A DNA stretch of 64,000 nt from UBA11740 sp049273695 (GCA_049273695.1 JBASRE010000048.1:186001-250000), one strand, 5' to 3'; shown: positions 17,600-27,900, counted from the first letter of the stretch. Program-made: numbers and translations. Notes: generated by a model from the letters alone, not told the origin.

Positions 17600-18117
17600 A
17601 TGACAGGAACGATCCTCATTCCCGCCGAAAGAATTGAACGCACGATTTATTTGATTCGCGGCGAGAAAGTGATGCTGGATCGCGATCTGGCAGAACTTTA
17701 TGGCGTTGAGACGAGGATAGTGAATCGAGCAGTGAAAAGGAATCTGAACCGTTTTCCTGAAGATTTCATGTTTCAGCTTCGGCCGAAGAAGCTGCCGGTT
17801 TGAGGTTCCAAAATGGAACCTCAAAGAAAGGTAGCGGTGGGCGACGTTATCTTCCTTACGCTTTCACAGAACAGGGTGTGGCCATGCTGTCGAGCGTTCT
17901 TCGCAGCACCCGTGCCGTCCAGGTCAACATTGAAATCATGCGCGCGTTTGTCAGACTGCGACAGATGCTCGCGTCGAATGCTGATCTCTCACGCCGGCTG
18001 GACGAACTCGAAAGTAAGTACGACCGCCAGTTCAAGATTGTGTTCGACGCCATCCGAGAACTCATGAAACCCGTTACCGCCACGCGCAAGCAAATTGGTT
18101 TTCGAACGTCGCAATAA
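17600..18117 (+). pseudogene. ORF6N-domain DNA-binding protein gene, split by a single-base frameshift
   Basis: The first part (17600-17803, 67 codons) is MTGTILIPAERIERTIYLIRG and on through VMLDRDLAELYGVETRIVNRAVKRNLNRFPEDFMFQL, the ORF6N/KilA-N-like DNA-binding domain of phage and chromosomal proteins. It stops at TGA 17801. The expected continuation is in the next frame: codons GAA GAA GCT GCC GGT lead into LRFQNGTSKKGSGGRRYLPYAFTEQGVAMLSSVL and a C-terminal coiled-coil-like helix up to 18117. Homologues I know read straight through, about 170 residues. One missing base between about 17780 and 17791 explains the break. It could be an inactivating mutation, a sequencing error, or programmed frameshifting. 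TTG 17800 could also restart translation. It stands alone among sugar genes and looks acquired. Confidence 0.8.
17802..17822. repeat. 21-bp perfect palindrome inside the ORF6N coding sequence
   Basis: GAGGTTCCA and TGGAACCTC are exact inverted arms around AAA. In the downstream reading frame the site encodes the residues LRFQNGTS. It has the same length and outer bases (GAGGT...ACCTC) as the palindrome at 17491-17511 upstream of the gene. It lies just after the frameshift and starts at the terminating TGA of the first half. Confidence 0.85.
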
Positions 18118-18164
18118 CGAAATTGATCAGACTTAAGACTGGACCACCGCCGCAGGAACGCGAG

Positions 18165-18185
18165 GAGATCACAATTTGTGACATC
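18165..18185. promoter_or_regulatory. Palindrome downstream of the ORF6N gene
   Basis: GAGATCACAA and TTGTGACATC flank a single T; the inner TCACAA-T-TTGTGA part is perfect and matches the two upstream sites at 17423-17443 and 17491-17511. It is 48 bp after the ORF6N stop and 18 bp before the convergent acyl-CoA dehydrogenase stop. With the upstream sites it brackets the gene. Confidence 0.6.
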
Positions 18186-18202
18186 ATCTCCGACGCTGCT
18201 TG

Positions 18203-19693
18203 TTAAGAACCTTGGTTGGCGTGCTGACCTGCCAGCACCCGCGCGGTGAACTCAGCGAGGTCACGAAAGATTGCTTCGATGCCCGCTTCTTTTTCTTCTG
18301 CCGGTGATCGCAAATGATGATCGACACGCGCCGAGATGGCCTGTAGCTCGGCCTGGTCGGCGTAAGGAGCGAGATGGGCGAACAACATCTCGTGCGCGCG
18401 TTTTCGTTCCATGACTTCCAGACCGTCGAGCATCTGGCGATGCGGCGTGCCTTCCCAAATGGGCAGGATCATCGCTTCGCGCAGCCAACGTTCCGCCGGG
18501 TACTCGGAAAGCACGCCGATGCCGCCATGAACTTCTATGTTCCACTTCGCAAACTGCACAGCCATTTCCGCCGTCCAGTACTTCGCCAGATGAGTGACCA
18601 GCCGAAACAGGTGATAGCGGTCCGAATAGCGCGGCGTCTCCTGCCATACCTCGTCCAGCAGGCGCATCGTTTCCCACATCACCGCGCGCGCGTGACGTAG
18701 CTGCGTGATGCGCTCTTCGAACTGCCGGCGCAGCAGCGGATGCTCAATGATTGGTTTGCCGAACGCGACTCGCTGTTCTGCGAAGGTGAGCGCGTCCGCC
18801 AGTGCGCGTTGGGCCAGGGCGACGCTGCCGACGATATTGCCAACCCGTGAGAGGTTCAACGACTCGAGAATGAGATAGATTCCCGATTCAGCCTGACCGA
18901 GGAGATAAGCTTCACTGTCGCGCAGCTCGACTTCACCGGTGGGAACTGAGCGGGTACCGATCTTCGGCTTTAAGCGACGAATGAAATAGTTGAGCTCGCC
19001 GTCGTCGCGATACCTCGGCACGAGAAACAGCGCGACTCCCTGCACATTCTTTGCGGCGCCTGCGGGACGCGCAGCGACAATCGCCAACTCTGCGCCGACA
19101 TTGCTGGCGAAATATTTGTCGCCGGTGAGAAGCCACTGCACCGCTCCCTCCCTGACGGTCGGGTTTCTGCGGGCAACGGTCTCGACATTCGCACCAAGAT
19201 CCGAACCACCTTTCACTTCCGTCATCCACGTCGCGCCTTGCCAGTTACTTCCGTCACGACGCAAAAGCTGCGGAAGAAATTTTTCCTGTAACTCCGGCGT
19301 CCCATACTTCCTGATTGGAACAGTTGTCGACAAAGAAACGATATAAGGGCAGCCAAGGCCGGCGTCGAAAAAGCAGGTCACGTAATCGATCAGGTAATGC
19401 ATCCGGAGCGAGTCGCCCTCGAATGCGCGCCAGACTGCTCCCGTCTCGTAACCTCGTTTGAGCATCTTCCAGTAGTCCGGCGGGAAAAGGATCTCGTCCG
19501 TCCGCTTGCCGAACAGATCGAACATGCGCAGGCCCGGCGTTCCTGAGCGGTCCACCGCTTCAGAAATGGCGACGCCTTCGGCAAGCCACCACGATTCGTA
19601 ATCCTGCAAGAGCCGGGCGGTGTCGTGATCAATCAGGTTGCCCAGGAATGTCAGAGGTGATTTGAGAGATTGCAGATCACGCGCATTGATCAT
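18203..19693 (-). CDS. Acyl-CoA dehydrogenase family protein
   Basis: About 496 residues from ATG 19693 (MINARDLQSLKSPLTFLGN); an in-frame TTG at 19756 would add 21 residues and neither start has a clear ribosome site. Family signatures: GATWMTEVKGGSDLGANVETVA (FAD/substrate region), FLVPRYRDDGELNYFIRRLKPKIGTRSVPTGEVEL, and near the end NIEVHGGIGVLSEYPAERWLREAMILPIWEGTPHRQML. The last is the usual ACAD end, with IWEGT contacting FAD. Such enzymes oxidise acyl-CoA thioesters with FAD and pass electrons to ETF. The size and segments also fit the AidB-like subgroup, whose role is less clear. It has no obvious link to the glycan genes and is transcribed alone, convergent with the ORF6N gene. Confidence 0.88.
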   Translation of the reverse strand: MINARDLQSLKSPLTFLGNLIDHDTARLLQDYESWWLAEGVAISEAVDRSGTPGLRMFDLFGKRTDEILFPPDYWKMLKRGYETGAVWRAFEGDSLRMHYLIDYVTCFFDAGLGCPYIVSLSTTVPIRKYGTPELQEKFLPQLLRRDGSNWQGATWMTEVKGGSDLGANVETVARRNPTVREGAVQWLLTGDKYFASNVGAELAIVAARPAGAAKNVQGVALFLVPRYRDDGELNYFIRRLKPKIGTRSVPTGEVELRDSEAYLLGQAESGIYLILESLNLSRVGNIVGSVALAQRALADALTFAEQRVAFGKPIIEHPLLRRQFEERITQLRHARAVMWETMRLLDEVWQETPRYSDRYHLFRLVTHLAKYWTAEMAVQFAKWNIEVHGGIGVLSEYPAERWLREAMILPIWEGTPHRQMLDGLEVMERKRAHEMLFAHLAPYADQAELQAISARVDHHLRSPAEEKEAGIEAIFRDLAEFTARVLAGQHANQGS

Positions 19694-19863
19694 GGCTCGC
19701 GTATATTGATCCGTAACGCGCGTCGATGTCGAGCCGACACGAGTTGGATAAGTCAACGGAATAACTTGATAAGAATGCGCATCGTCGAAGAGTCACGGGG
19801 ACTCTTATGTTGAGTGCGGCACGCATAAGCCACGCCTTACTTTCCGCGCCGGTACAGTTAAGA

Positions 19864-20354
19864 ATGGAGGGGTGCATGGGAAGTTAGTTTTCCAACCGTG
19901 AGATGGAAGAGCGCCGGCTAATTCATTCTCGGGGTAGTAATCATGAGGCTGCGCCAGGCGTTCTTGATTAGCCTCAATCGGCCGCAAAGCACTTAAAACA
20001 AGCACTTTCCGGCTGTGAAATTAATTCGCGGCACACGCGGGCGAAGGTTCCGGTATACTTCCGATGGTCGACCCCCTGGGGTAAGGAGCCATTGGGGGTT
20101 CGGCGCCGATGCTAAAAAAGTTGCTTGACGGCTACGGCTCCGAAGGATATTCTCGCCCCCGTTTTTCCAGTCTTTCGTAGGCGACGGGTTGCTGCTCGCA
20201 CCTCGTACCAAGCAACCCCAGACGCTGAAAATAATCGGATTCGCAGGTTCTCAGAACCTGCCAGTACTATGGCTTCACGCATCCCTTTGGCTGAGGGTAT
20301 CCGGCGCTGTTCCATCTCACGATAGGAAAACTAACTCCCGATGCATCCCACCAT
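19864..20354. mobile_element. Element bounded by a 54-bp inverted repeat, MITE-like
   Basis: The 54 bases at 19864-19917 and the reverse complement of 20301-20354 match at 47 positions by my count, with no gaps; the shared part runs from ATGG through AGTTAGTTTTCC and GTGAGATGGA to GCGCCGG. The 383 bases between them hold no convincing gene; short ORFs there look random. They do contain a perfect small palindrome at about 20243-20261 (arms GCAGGTTCT/AGAACCTGC). The stretch from the acyl-CoA dehydrogenase start to 20340 is otherwise featureless. The right repeat overlaps the first codons of the next ORF. This fits a non-autonomous mobile element or a dispersed repeat pair, but no transposase and no clear target duplication are seen. 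Confidence 0.55.
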
Positions 20355-21384
20355 TGATAGTTCTATCGCCGTACTCCGATCAAGGCGACACCACCCACAA
20401 ATCGAAATCTTGAATCGCCACCGCGCCAGAATCCGATCGATGTTCTTTATCATTGCCTTCGCCACCGTCGTGGCGGCTGTAGTTATGTATGTTGCACAAC
20501 GAAGACTCAATGGCGTTGGGGAGAGCGAAAATCGCGCTCCGCAGCCGACCTTTCGAAACATTTCCATTGCCGATGGAACTACCGCTGAGGGATTTGAGTT
20601 CTCGGTTCATCACTACAAGGCGTGGGACTGTGTGGCAGTGTCAGAGCAGGTAATCTCTTTTCCATCTGACGCGCGCGCAGAAAACGAACTTCGGAAAAAG
20701 GCTGCTACAGCATCTGAGGTCCTGGAACACGTCCCGGAGAAAGACGTCCACGGAAATGTGGTTGGCGAACGTTACGTGATGAAGTTCGTCGGCTCTGGGC
20801 AGGCGGGGGGATACGCCGCGATCGTTCTAAGCAGAAAGTCTGATTTGATATCTATAACTTCGACTTCATTAACGCACATCCTGGAATTTGAGAAAGCGTC
20901 AGGTCGCGATGACCGGCGCGCATCTTTTCCCGGGCTCGATTCTGTGAAGAACGTAACGTTCAGGGGTTCAGGCGCCACGACGGGCGTCACGACCGAAGGA
21001 GTTCGCTTCGCGCGGGAAGAGTTTACGTCGTCGGACTGTGAAAAAGTGACGACGCAGACCTGGTATTTTGAATCTGCCGAAAAGGCTCAGCAGGCGCTCG
21101 AAAGATCTCTCAAGAATGCCACTGGGATTTCGGAACGAGGCGATAAAGTTAACTCAGCAGGCCAGCGCGTGGGAATGCGCGCCGTTGCCTATTTTGAGGC
21201 TGACCCGAAGTCGGCATACATTGAGATCACCAACATCCTTTGGACGGATGGCGCCGAGTTGCACTCGATTGAAGGTGGTTACGTTTACGCCCTCGAATTT
21301 GAAAGCCGCGGTGGGACGGCTAGTTCGAAGTTGGCCGCGCCAACCGCAACACATTTCGGCCGAAACCGCGAGACTAGGTGGTAA
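20341..21384 (+). CDS. Hypothetical membrane-anchored protein with an internal duplication
   Basis: 347 residues if the ATG at 20341 is used; that codon lies inside the right inverted repeat of the preceding element, so ATG 20440 (MFFIIAFATVVAAVV) is an attractive alternative start. A basic stretch is followed by one membrane segment at about 35-52, so most of the protein would be outside the cytoplasm. Two copies of one unit follow. Residues about 80-180 read EGFEFSVHHYKAWDCVAVSEQ...GNVVGERYVMKF...LEFEK, and about 220-320 read EGVRFAREEFTSSDCEKVTTQ...GQRVGMRAVAYF...LEFES. The conserved cysteine, tryptophan/phenylalanine and LEFE end recur at matching places. I do not recognise the family. 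The next gene begins 52 nt later on the same strand. Confidence 0.6.
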   Translation: MHPTIDSSIAVLRSRRHHPQIEILNRHRARIRSMFFIIAFATVVAAVVMYVAQRRLNGVGESENRAPQPTFRNISIADGTTAEGFEFSVHHYKAWDCVAVSEQVISFPSDARAENELRKKAATASEVLEHVPEKDVHGNVVGERYVMKFVGSGQAGGYAAIVLSRKSDLISITSTSLTHILEFEKASGRDDRRASFPGLDSVKNVTFRGSGATTGVTTEGVRFAREEFTSSDCEKVTTQTWYFESAEKAQQALERSLKNATGISERGDKVNSAGQRVGMRAVAYFEADPKSAYIEITNILWTDGAELHSIEGGYVYALEFESRGGTASSKLAAPTATHFGRNRETRW

Positions 21385-21436
21385 AAGAAAGTTCAGTCAG
21401 CTTTTCAGACGCCCGCAACTCTTCGATTAATTCTCA

Positions 21437-21913
21437 ATGGAACGAACTCCTATGAGCGCTAGTGACAGTTCTGTTGGGAACCGATCCAAGCTCTCTTCAG
21501 CCAATTTCCCGACAGCCAAAGTCATTGCCCTTGGGAGCTCACTCATTGTTTTTGCGCTGAGCTATCTCGCGGCGGTGAGCAACTCATTCCTGCCTGACCG
21601 ATGGCGAGTGGGGTGTTGCGGGAAAGAGTTTTGGTGGGGGCCCGTCGGCGCCTCAATCGTTCTCGTTGCGGCCGCACTGTTGTTGCGGCTCAAAACTGCT
21701 TGGGGTTATTTTTTTTCTGCCTTTCTCGGTATTTGGGTTTTCTGCGCGTCGTTCAGCGCGGCGCTTTCGCGTTGGTTCGAGTATTTTGCGGTTAACAAAA
21801 CTTACGCGTTTCAACAGGCGTTGCTTCCGATATATCGTCCGCTAGCTCTGGTAGTATCGCTTTACATCGTGACGATTTCAGTGCGACGTCTCTTTCGCTT
21901 GAGTCCCAGGTAA
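21437..21913 (+). CDS. Hypothetical four-helix membrane protein
   Basis: 158 residues. A serine-rich N-terminus (MERTPMSASDSSVGNRS) is followed by four hydrophobic stretches: about 30-47 (VIALGSSLIVFALSYLAA), 68-82 (GPVGASIVLVAAALLL), 88-108 (AWGYFFSAFLGIWVFCASFSA) and 130-146 (PIYRPLALVVSLYIV). Two cysteines (CC, residue 60) sit in the first outside loop. No family is recognised. It is on the same strand as the preceding hypothetical gene and converges on the RHS gene, whose stop is 70 nt away. A second ATG at 21452 is an equally good start. Confidence 0.5.
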   Translation: MERTPMSASDSSVGNRSKLSSANFPTAKVIALGSSLIVFALSYLAAVSNSFLPDRWRVGCCGKEFWWGPVGASIVLVAAALLLRLKTAWGYFFSAFLGIWVFCASFSAALSRWFEYFAVNKTYAFQQALLPIYRPLALVVSLYIVTISVRRLFRLSPR

Positions 21914-21982
21914 TCTCCCAAAGGAATCTCAATTATTTTGATCTGCTACGCTTGCTTTCAGTGTCACGGTTCGTCAGGTTTG

Positions 21983-24900
21983 TCACCGCCGTTTGAAACC
22001 TTTTCTCTCCCGCACGCAGTCTACGAGCATCTTGCCTGCCAAGTCTTTCTTGCCATTATGTCTTTCCGGTATGTCGTACCCCTTACCCGTAATAACATCC
22101 AGCGAATGCCCTAGTTCATGCACCTGGTTCATCAGCATCCACATTGGCGAGTTATCATGACCAGTATAGTTTCTCCGCGGTGTGCTCCGTATGGTCAGAC
22201 CTCTAATCGGGCCAGACGTAGGTTCGCCTGGCAACTCAAGGGAGTTATTTTTTCTGGTCAACCACGCCTTCGAGTAGTGCGTGATATTCTCTATAGTGAA
22301 CGTCGCCGTCCCATCGGGTCCGTTTGGGATGCTTGGAAAGACGCTTCGGCCCTTGCCCTTAAAGCTGCCATTGTAGTCCGAACGACTCTCATTGAAGCTA
22401 ATTAGCGTCACCCCAAAAAGTTCCTCGGTGCAGTCATTCAAAACCTTACGATCGACGTAGGGACCGCCCTTTGGTCGCGGGCCGAGGTGTCCCTCCTGAG
22501 GGACAACTAGCGATCCCAACACGCCCCACGACGATGATCCGTAGATCGGAGTCGTCACGGCGGGCAACGGGTTCCAACGTAAATCAGCGTCGTAATCTCC
22601 CTCCCAGACGCTTGTGCCAACTCCATTGAGGTAACGGGTTTCTGTGAAAGGGCGACCGAACCTTGAGCCAGAGTACCGATAGCCAACCACCCTGGATGAT
22701 TCTCGCGCCGCCATCTCAACCAAGCCCAGCGAGCTGCCGTGCGTCACGCCACCCAGCCGTTGCGCGAACTCGTCAACGGTTACCGGCATCCCATCAACCG
22801 AATAACCTACGCCCGGGTTGCTGGGATCAAACATTCTTGGATACGGCAACAAAGATCCCACAGGTTCTTCGACCGGTGGATTCCAGGTTAGCGGCGGCGC
22901 AAGTCCTGCATCCGCTCCCACGGGATCAAATTCCTGCGGGTAGGTTTCATCCGAGCCGCCGGCCGTTTCGCCGATTACATCGCCCGACGCCATCGTAGCG
23001 CGATAACTGACGTTACTTGGGTCGCGATGTTCCCACTCAACCGAATCGATCCCGACACCAGTGGCCTTTATCTGCGTCGCCAGGACCCCATCGCCGGCAT
23101 GGACAAACGTGCGCCGCTTCGTGCCGTCTGCGTTCAGTTCCGTGACGACCGCACTACCCAGCACGCTGCTACGAAGATAGTAAGTAATCTTCTTACTCTC
23201 CCAGGTCCAGGTTTGTTCGTTGTGTTGCCATTGTTCTGACCTGATGCGTCTGCCGTCACCATCGAACTTTTGCTCAGTGGAAACATTGCCGTTGTCGCCA
23301 AACGAGACCACGTTTGTTGCCGCGTCATAGTTGTAGACGAGGTCCGGACTCACCAGCACACGGCCATCCGCATCGTAATTCCAACCCGCTCCGGTATTGC
23401 GGTTATTCTCATGCTGCTGAGCAAGGGAGGTAAGCTCATTCCAATAATGCGTCGTGCGCGCGGTGACGCGGTTCAGCGGATCATAACCAAAGCTCTCGTT
23501 GTAAGGTCGATCCGTTCCGTTGACTGATTGGCCGCCGCGGGCTTCGATGCCGGTAAGTGCCGTGGAAATTCGTGCCACGTGGTCGTAAGCATAGGAGCGA
23601 TCGAATCTGTCGTTCCTGAAATCCTGAGAATATCGAAGCCGCCCGTCGTCGTAATATTGATACTCCTTCGTCATCACGTTAGGAACATCAAAGCGAGTCG
23701 TTTGCAGCCGAGAGTTATACTGAACCGTCAGCGCGCGGCTATTGCCGTAACTGAGACCTTTGATGGCGCCCCACGCTCGATATTGTGCATTGACCGCATA
23801 TTGGGTCACGCCGCCAAACGCCGACCCGGTCACACTGTTGAGCCTTCCCGCGGCATCAAAGCTGTAATTCATAGTCGAGTTACTTGGATCAGTCAGGCTG
23901 GTCAACGCACCCGCCAGGTTATAGCCATAGCTCAGCGAATATGAACCGGACAATCCGTTCAAAGTCTTCGTTTCGGATTGTAGTCGCGACAGCGAATCGA
24001 AAGAATAAGTTGACGAGCCTGAGCCATCGGTCATGGAAGTCCGATTCCCCGCCGCGTCATAACCGAACGTCATGTTCGGCGTGGGCGTGATGCCCGTCGG
24101 AGCGGAATAATTGATCGCCGTGACGAGATGGCGGCTGTTATAGCCGTAGCTTGCGCTCGCGCCCCGAGCATCGGTTACTGATTGAATCGTGTCGTCGTTG
24201 TTGTAACTGTAGACCGTGGCGGTACCGGCGTTCTGCTGTGGCGCATGTGTCGATTGAAGGCGGCCATAACCGTCGAAAGTTATCGTCGTGTCTTGATAAG
24301 CGCCGCCGCCGTTTTCCGCGCCCGCCCATTGGCGAGTTAGAGTGACTTGATCGCGCGCGTTCAGAGTGTTCGTCGTGGTTGAGTAAACTGAACTGTCCCA
24401 ATTCAGGATTTCTGTTTTCCATTGGCGGCCGAGCACGTCCGCATAAACTTTCTGCTGCCGGTTCATCTCATCGGTAAGCGTCACGACTTCACCACCGGCG
24501 CAGCCGCACCCGCTGTAGGCGGCCGTCTGGTAAGTGCCATCCATGTTGTAAGTCTTCAGTGGACGTCCTTGCCAGTCGTATTCGGTCGGATTGTTCCATT
24601 GCCATCCGGTGGCATCGTCACCGATCGGCACCCAGGCGTGGTCGATCTCAGTCCAATTGGTTTGCTGCCGAATCCGCCCCATGATGTCGTAGCTCATCAA
24701 TTGTCCGCGATACCAGCCGGTGCTATTGGGGTGATTCCCCGAGGCGGCGTAAGTGCGCCCATGACCATCCAGGATTTCGCAGGAATACGCGTCGTCGGCA
24801 ACTGCGTTCACAGACCAGAAGCTCTGGACATAGTACGGCCCGTAAACGAAACGCGTGTAGGCCCCGGTGTTCACCGTCGTCACACGTTCGAGTCGAGCCG

Positions 24901-27900
24901 CGCTGTCATACGTGAAAGTTTGAATCAGGCCGTTGGGCTGATTCTGCGGCGGCGGGCCTTCAATGCGTGTCTTCGAGCCAAAGTCGTAGCGATATCGCAG
25001 CGCTGATGAAAATCCGTCCGCGTCAGTTACCGTAGTCGGATAGGCAAACGTCGAAAAGGGCCGAGGATCGTCGAGGTTTACGCCATCCGTTGAGAATGAA
25101 TCCGTGTAGCTGAATTGATTCGCGTGTCCCGCCGGGTCGGTGGTCGCGACCACCAAACCTGCCGCGTTGTAATTCATGTAGCTGGTCAGCGCTTTGGCAG
25201 GATCGACGATGGTGGTCATGTCCGTCGTGTCCCAGCGCGAAACTGAAGTGACGTTGCCCCGCACAGTGAACGAGCCGTGGTAAGTCTGATCATGCATCGT
25301 GGCGGTGTTGGCTTGCGAACTGAGCCGTGCCGGATCGTCGTAACCGTAAGTGACTTTTGCTTGAAAACCGCCAGCGTCCATCAGGTGCATGGCCGACACG
25401 AGTCCGATGATGCGTCGATCTAGATAAGCCTGATTCAAGTTGTAGTCGGTGTAAGTCCGTCGAATTTCAGTCGTGCCGTTGGCGGCGTACTCGGTCACGA
25501 AGTAAGGCAGTCCGAACTGCGCATAGGCAGCCACACTGTAGTCAATCGTCGCGCGCCGCCGATTGCCGCTTACGTCATAAACATTCGTCTCGGTGACGCG
25601 CGGATTGGTGAGATAGCCCCCGTTCGGGTTGTCCTGCGTCCAAGTGGTCGTGGTTTTCTTTTGCCACAGGTTCGAGTTTGCGTCGCCGACCGTGGCGTAA
25701 CTGCGCGTCTCGGTACTTAATCCGCCCTGCCAACTGCTGCCGTAGTATTCCTTGTGGACGGTGCCGTCAGGCAGAGTCATCCGGCAGCCAGAGTCTGCAT
25801 CATGAGTGTAAGCGGTCACGACCTCATTGGGTACGCCGTTAACGCCCGTCCATTGTTCAGCCCAGTCGCGGCGCTCGGTCAGGCGCGGACAGTCAGTCGC
25901 GCTGTTGGGCGCAACATAAGTGGTGTATCGCCGCAAATGATCATCCGAAGCGTGATAACGAATCCTTGAGACCATGGCGTAGCTGTTGTTGTACTCGAAG
26001 TTATGACGCGAGCCGTCCGGCAAGCCGACCTGCGTCAGCACGGGAATCGAAGTTGAGTTTGGGCCGAGGTTGCTCAAACCCGGAAAGTTATTGCCGACGG
26101 AAGCTGTGCCCCAGCCAAACGTCGCCCATTCGTGCGTCTGACTGCCCCACGTCTGCGTGATGGACTGAAGGTTCGCGTTGCCGTCGTAACTGAAAGTCAG
26201 AACGCGCCCAAGCGTATCGGTGACGGTCTCCAGTTCGCCCCAACTCTTATAGGTTGCCGTAATGAAGTTGCCGTTGCGATCGGTGATCTTGCTGCAGCGC
26301 AAGCCGCCGGCGACGACGATATAGTTCATTCGCGATCCGCCGGTCGGCCGCAGCGTCATCGTGCCGTCGAGATTGTCCGTAAGCTGTAAGTAGCTTGAAT
26401 CTTTTGACTCATAAACGGTCGAAGTCCCAACTTGACGCAACTCCACGCGTGCGCTCGACGGCGTGACTAGCAAATAGAAGTTGGCGTTAGTCTGACCGTT
26501 CGAGTAAGGCCCTTCAATGACGGGAAATCCGATCCTGAATCCGGGCGCAATCGAACCTTGATCGAGATCGAAATCAAGGTAATTACCAGAGCGCGTCCAG
26601 ACCAGCGAGTTGTAAGATAGCGCGAGACTCAAATCCAAACCTCGGCCCGGCAAAGAAATCAGCGGCAAATTCCAATTGAAGTTGTTTGACAACAGGTCTT
26701 CGCCGCCAGTGCCGGTGCGGTTGAGCGGGTCGAGGCGCGCGATGGCAAACTCGGAAGCGGCGCCGCCACTGCCACCAACCAAATTTCCGCTGATCACCAC
26801 ATTCGATTGAGTGCCGCCGTTGTGATAAAGCCCGGCATCCACGAGCAAAGGATATGTGGGCACGACCGCGCTGGTGTAAACGAGAGTCCCGTTCTTGCGG
26901 TACTTCACCACCCCGCCTTCAATCGCCACCCTAAACACATCTGAGGTCGTGTAACTGCTCACCACTCCCCGATTCACGCCCGACTCGAAGACGTAAAGAT
27001 TCCCATCCGAATTGGGCAGCAGCGCGAACTGCATGCTGGTGTAGTCCTGGTTCGCGTCCGTGTGGCTGAGCGCCACCATGCCTGTAAGCAAGGAGGTGAC
27101 GCTGAACTCGACATAGCCATCGCCGGACACAATCGACCGGGTCGACGCTGCGCCCGCATTCCCCCAGGCCGTAGCCGCCGTCTTCGTCAGACTGTTTCCC
27201 GACGCCGTGGCCCCAACCACGTTCGTCCACACAACATTCTCAGTCGTGCCGCCGCTCAGGTTACCGCTGATCACTACATTCGATTGAGTGCCGCCATTGT
27301 GATAAAGCCCGGCGTCAACCAACAATGGATAGGTGGGTGCTACCGTGCTGCTGTAAACCAATGTCCCGTTCTTGCGGTACTTCACCACGCCGCCTTCAAC
27401 CGCGACTCGAAAGCGGTCTGCCGTCGAATAAGTGCTCACAACTCCGCGATTAAGGCCAGACTCAAAGACGTAAAGATTCCCATCCGAATTGGGCAGCAGC
27501 GCGAACTGCATGCTGGTGTAGTCCTGGTTCGCGTCCGTGTGGCTGAGCGCCACCATCCCAGTAAGCAGCGAGGTGACGCTGAACTCGACATAGCCATCGC
27601 CGGACACAATCGACCGGGTCGACGCTGCGCCCGCATTCCCCCAAGCGGTGCCCGCCGTCTTCGTCAGACTGTTTCCCGACGCCGTGGCCCCAACCACATT
27701 CGTCCACACAACATTCTCAGTAGCGCCCTCCGATTGAACTGTGGCAAGGCTGCGCGCGTGATGTGAGCGTAATGCGGGTTGATATGGCCTGCCCGTCTGA
27801 TCCAGGCCGATTCGACTTTCACGGCGAGCGGAGTCCCGCATCGGTTCATAACTGCCATTGTTCGCCCTCGGCCTCATCCTCGTCCCCGGGAGAAGTTGAA

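Noticed and set aside
20243..20261. Palindrome with arms GCAGGTTCT/AGAACCTGC as another ORF6N operator
   Set aside because: It shares only the AGGTTC part with the in-gene palindrome, is 19 bp long instead of 21, and lies 2 kb away inside the inverted-repeat element. Similarity is probably chance.
23528..27766. Long plus-strand ORFs opposite the RHS gene (for example 27062-27766 and 23528-23944)
   Set aside because: They mirror the RHS codons in GC-rich repeats. The duplicated part gives the same false ORF twice, and none has motifs or a ribosome site.
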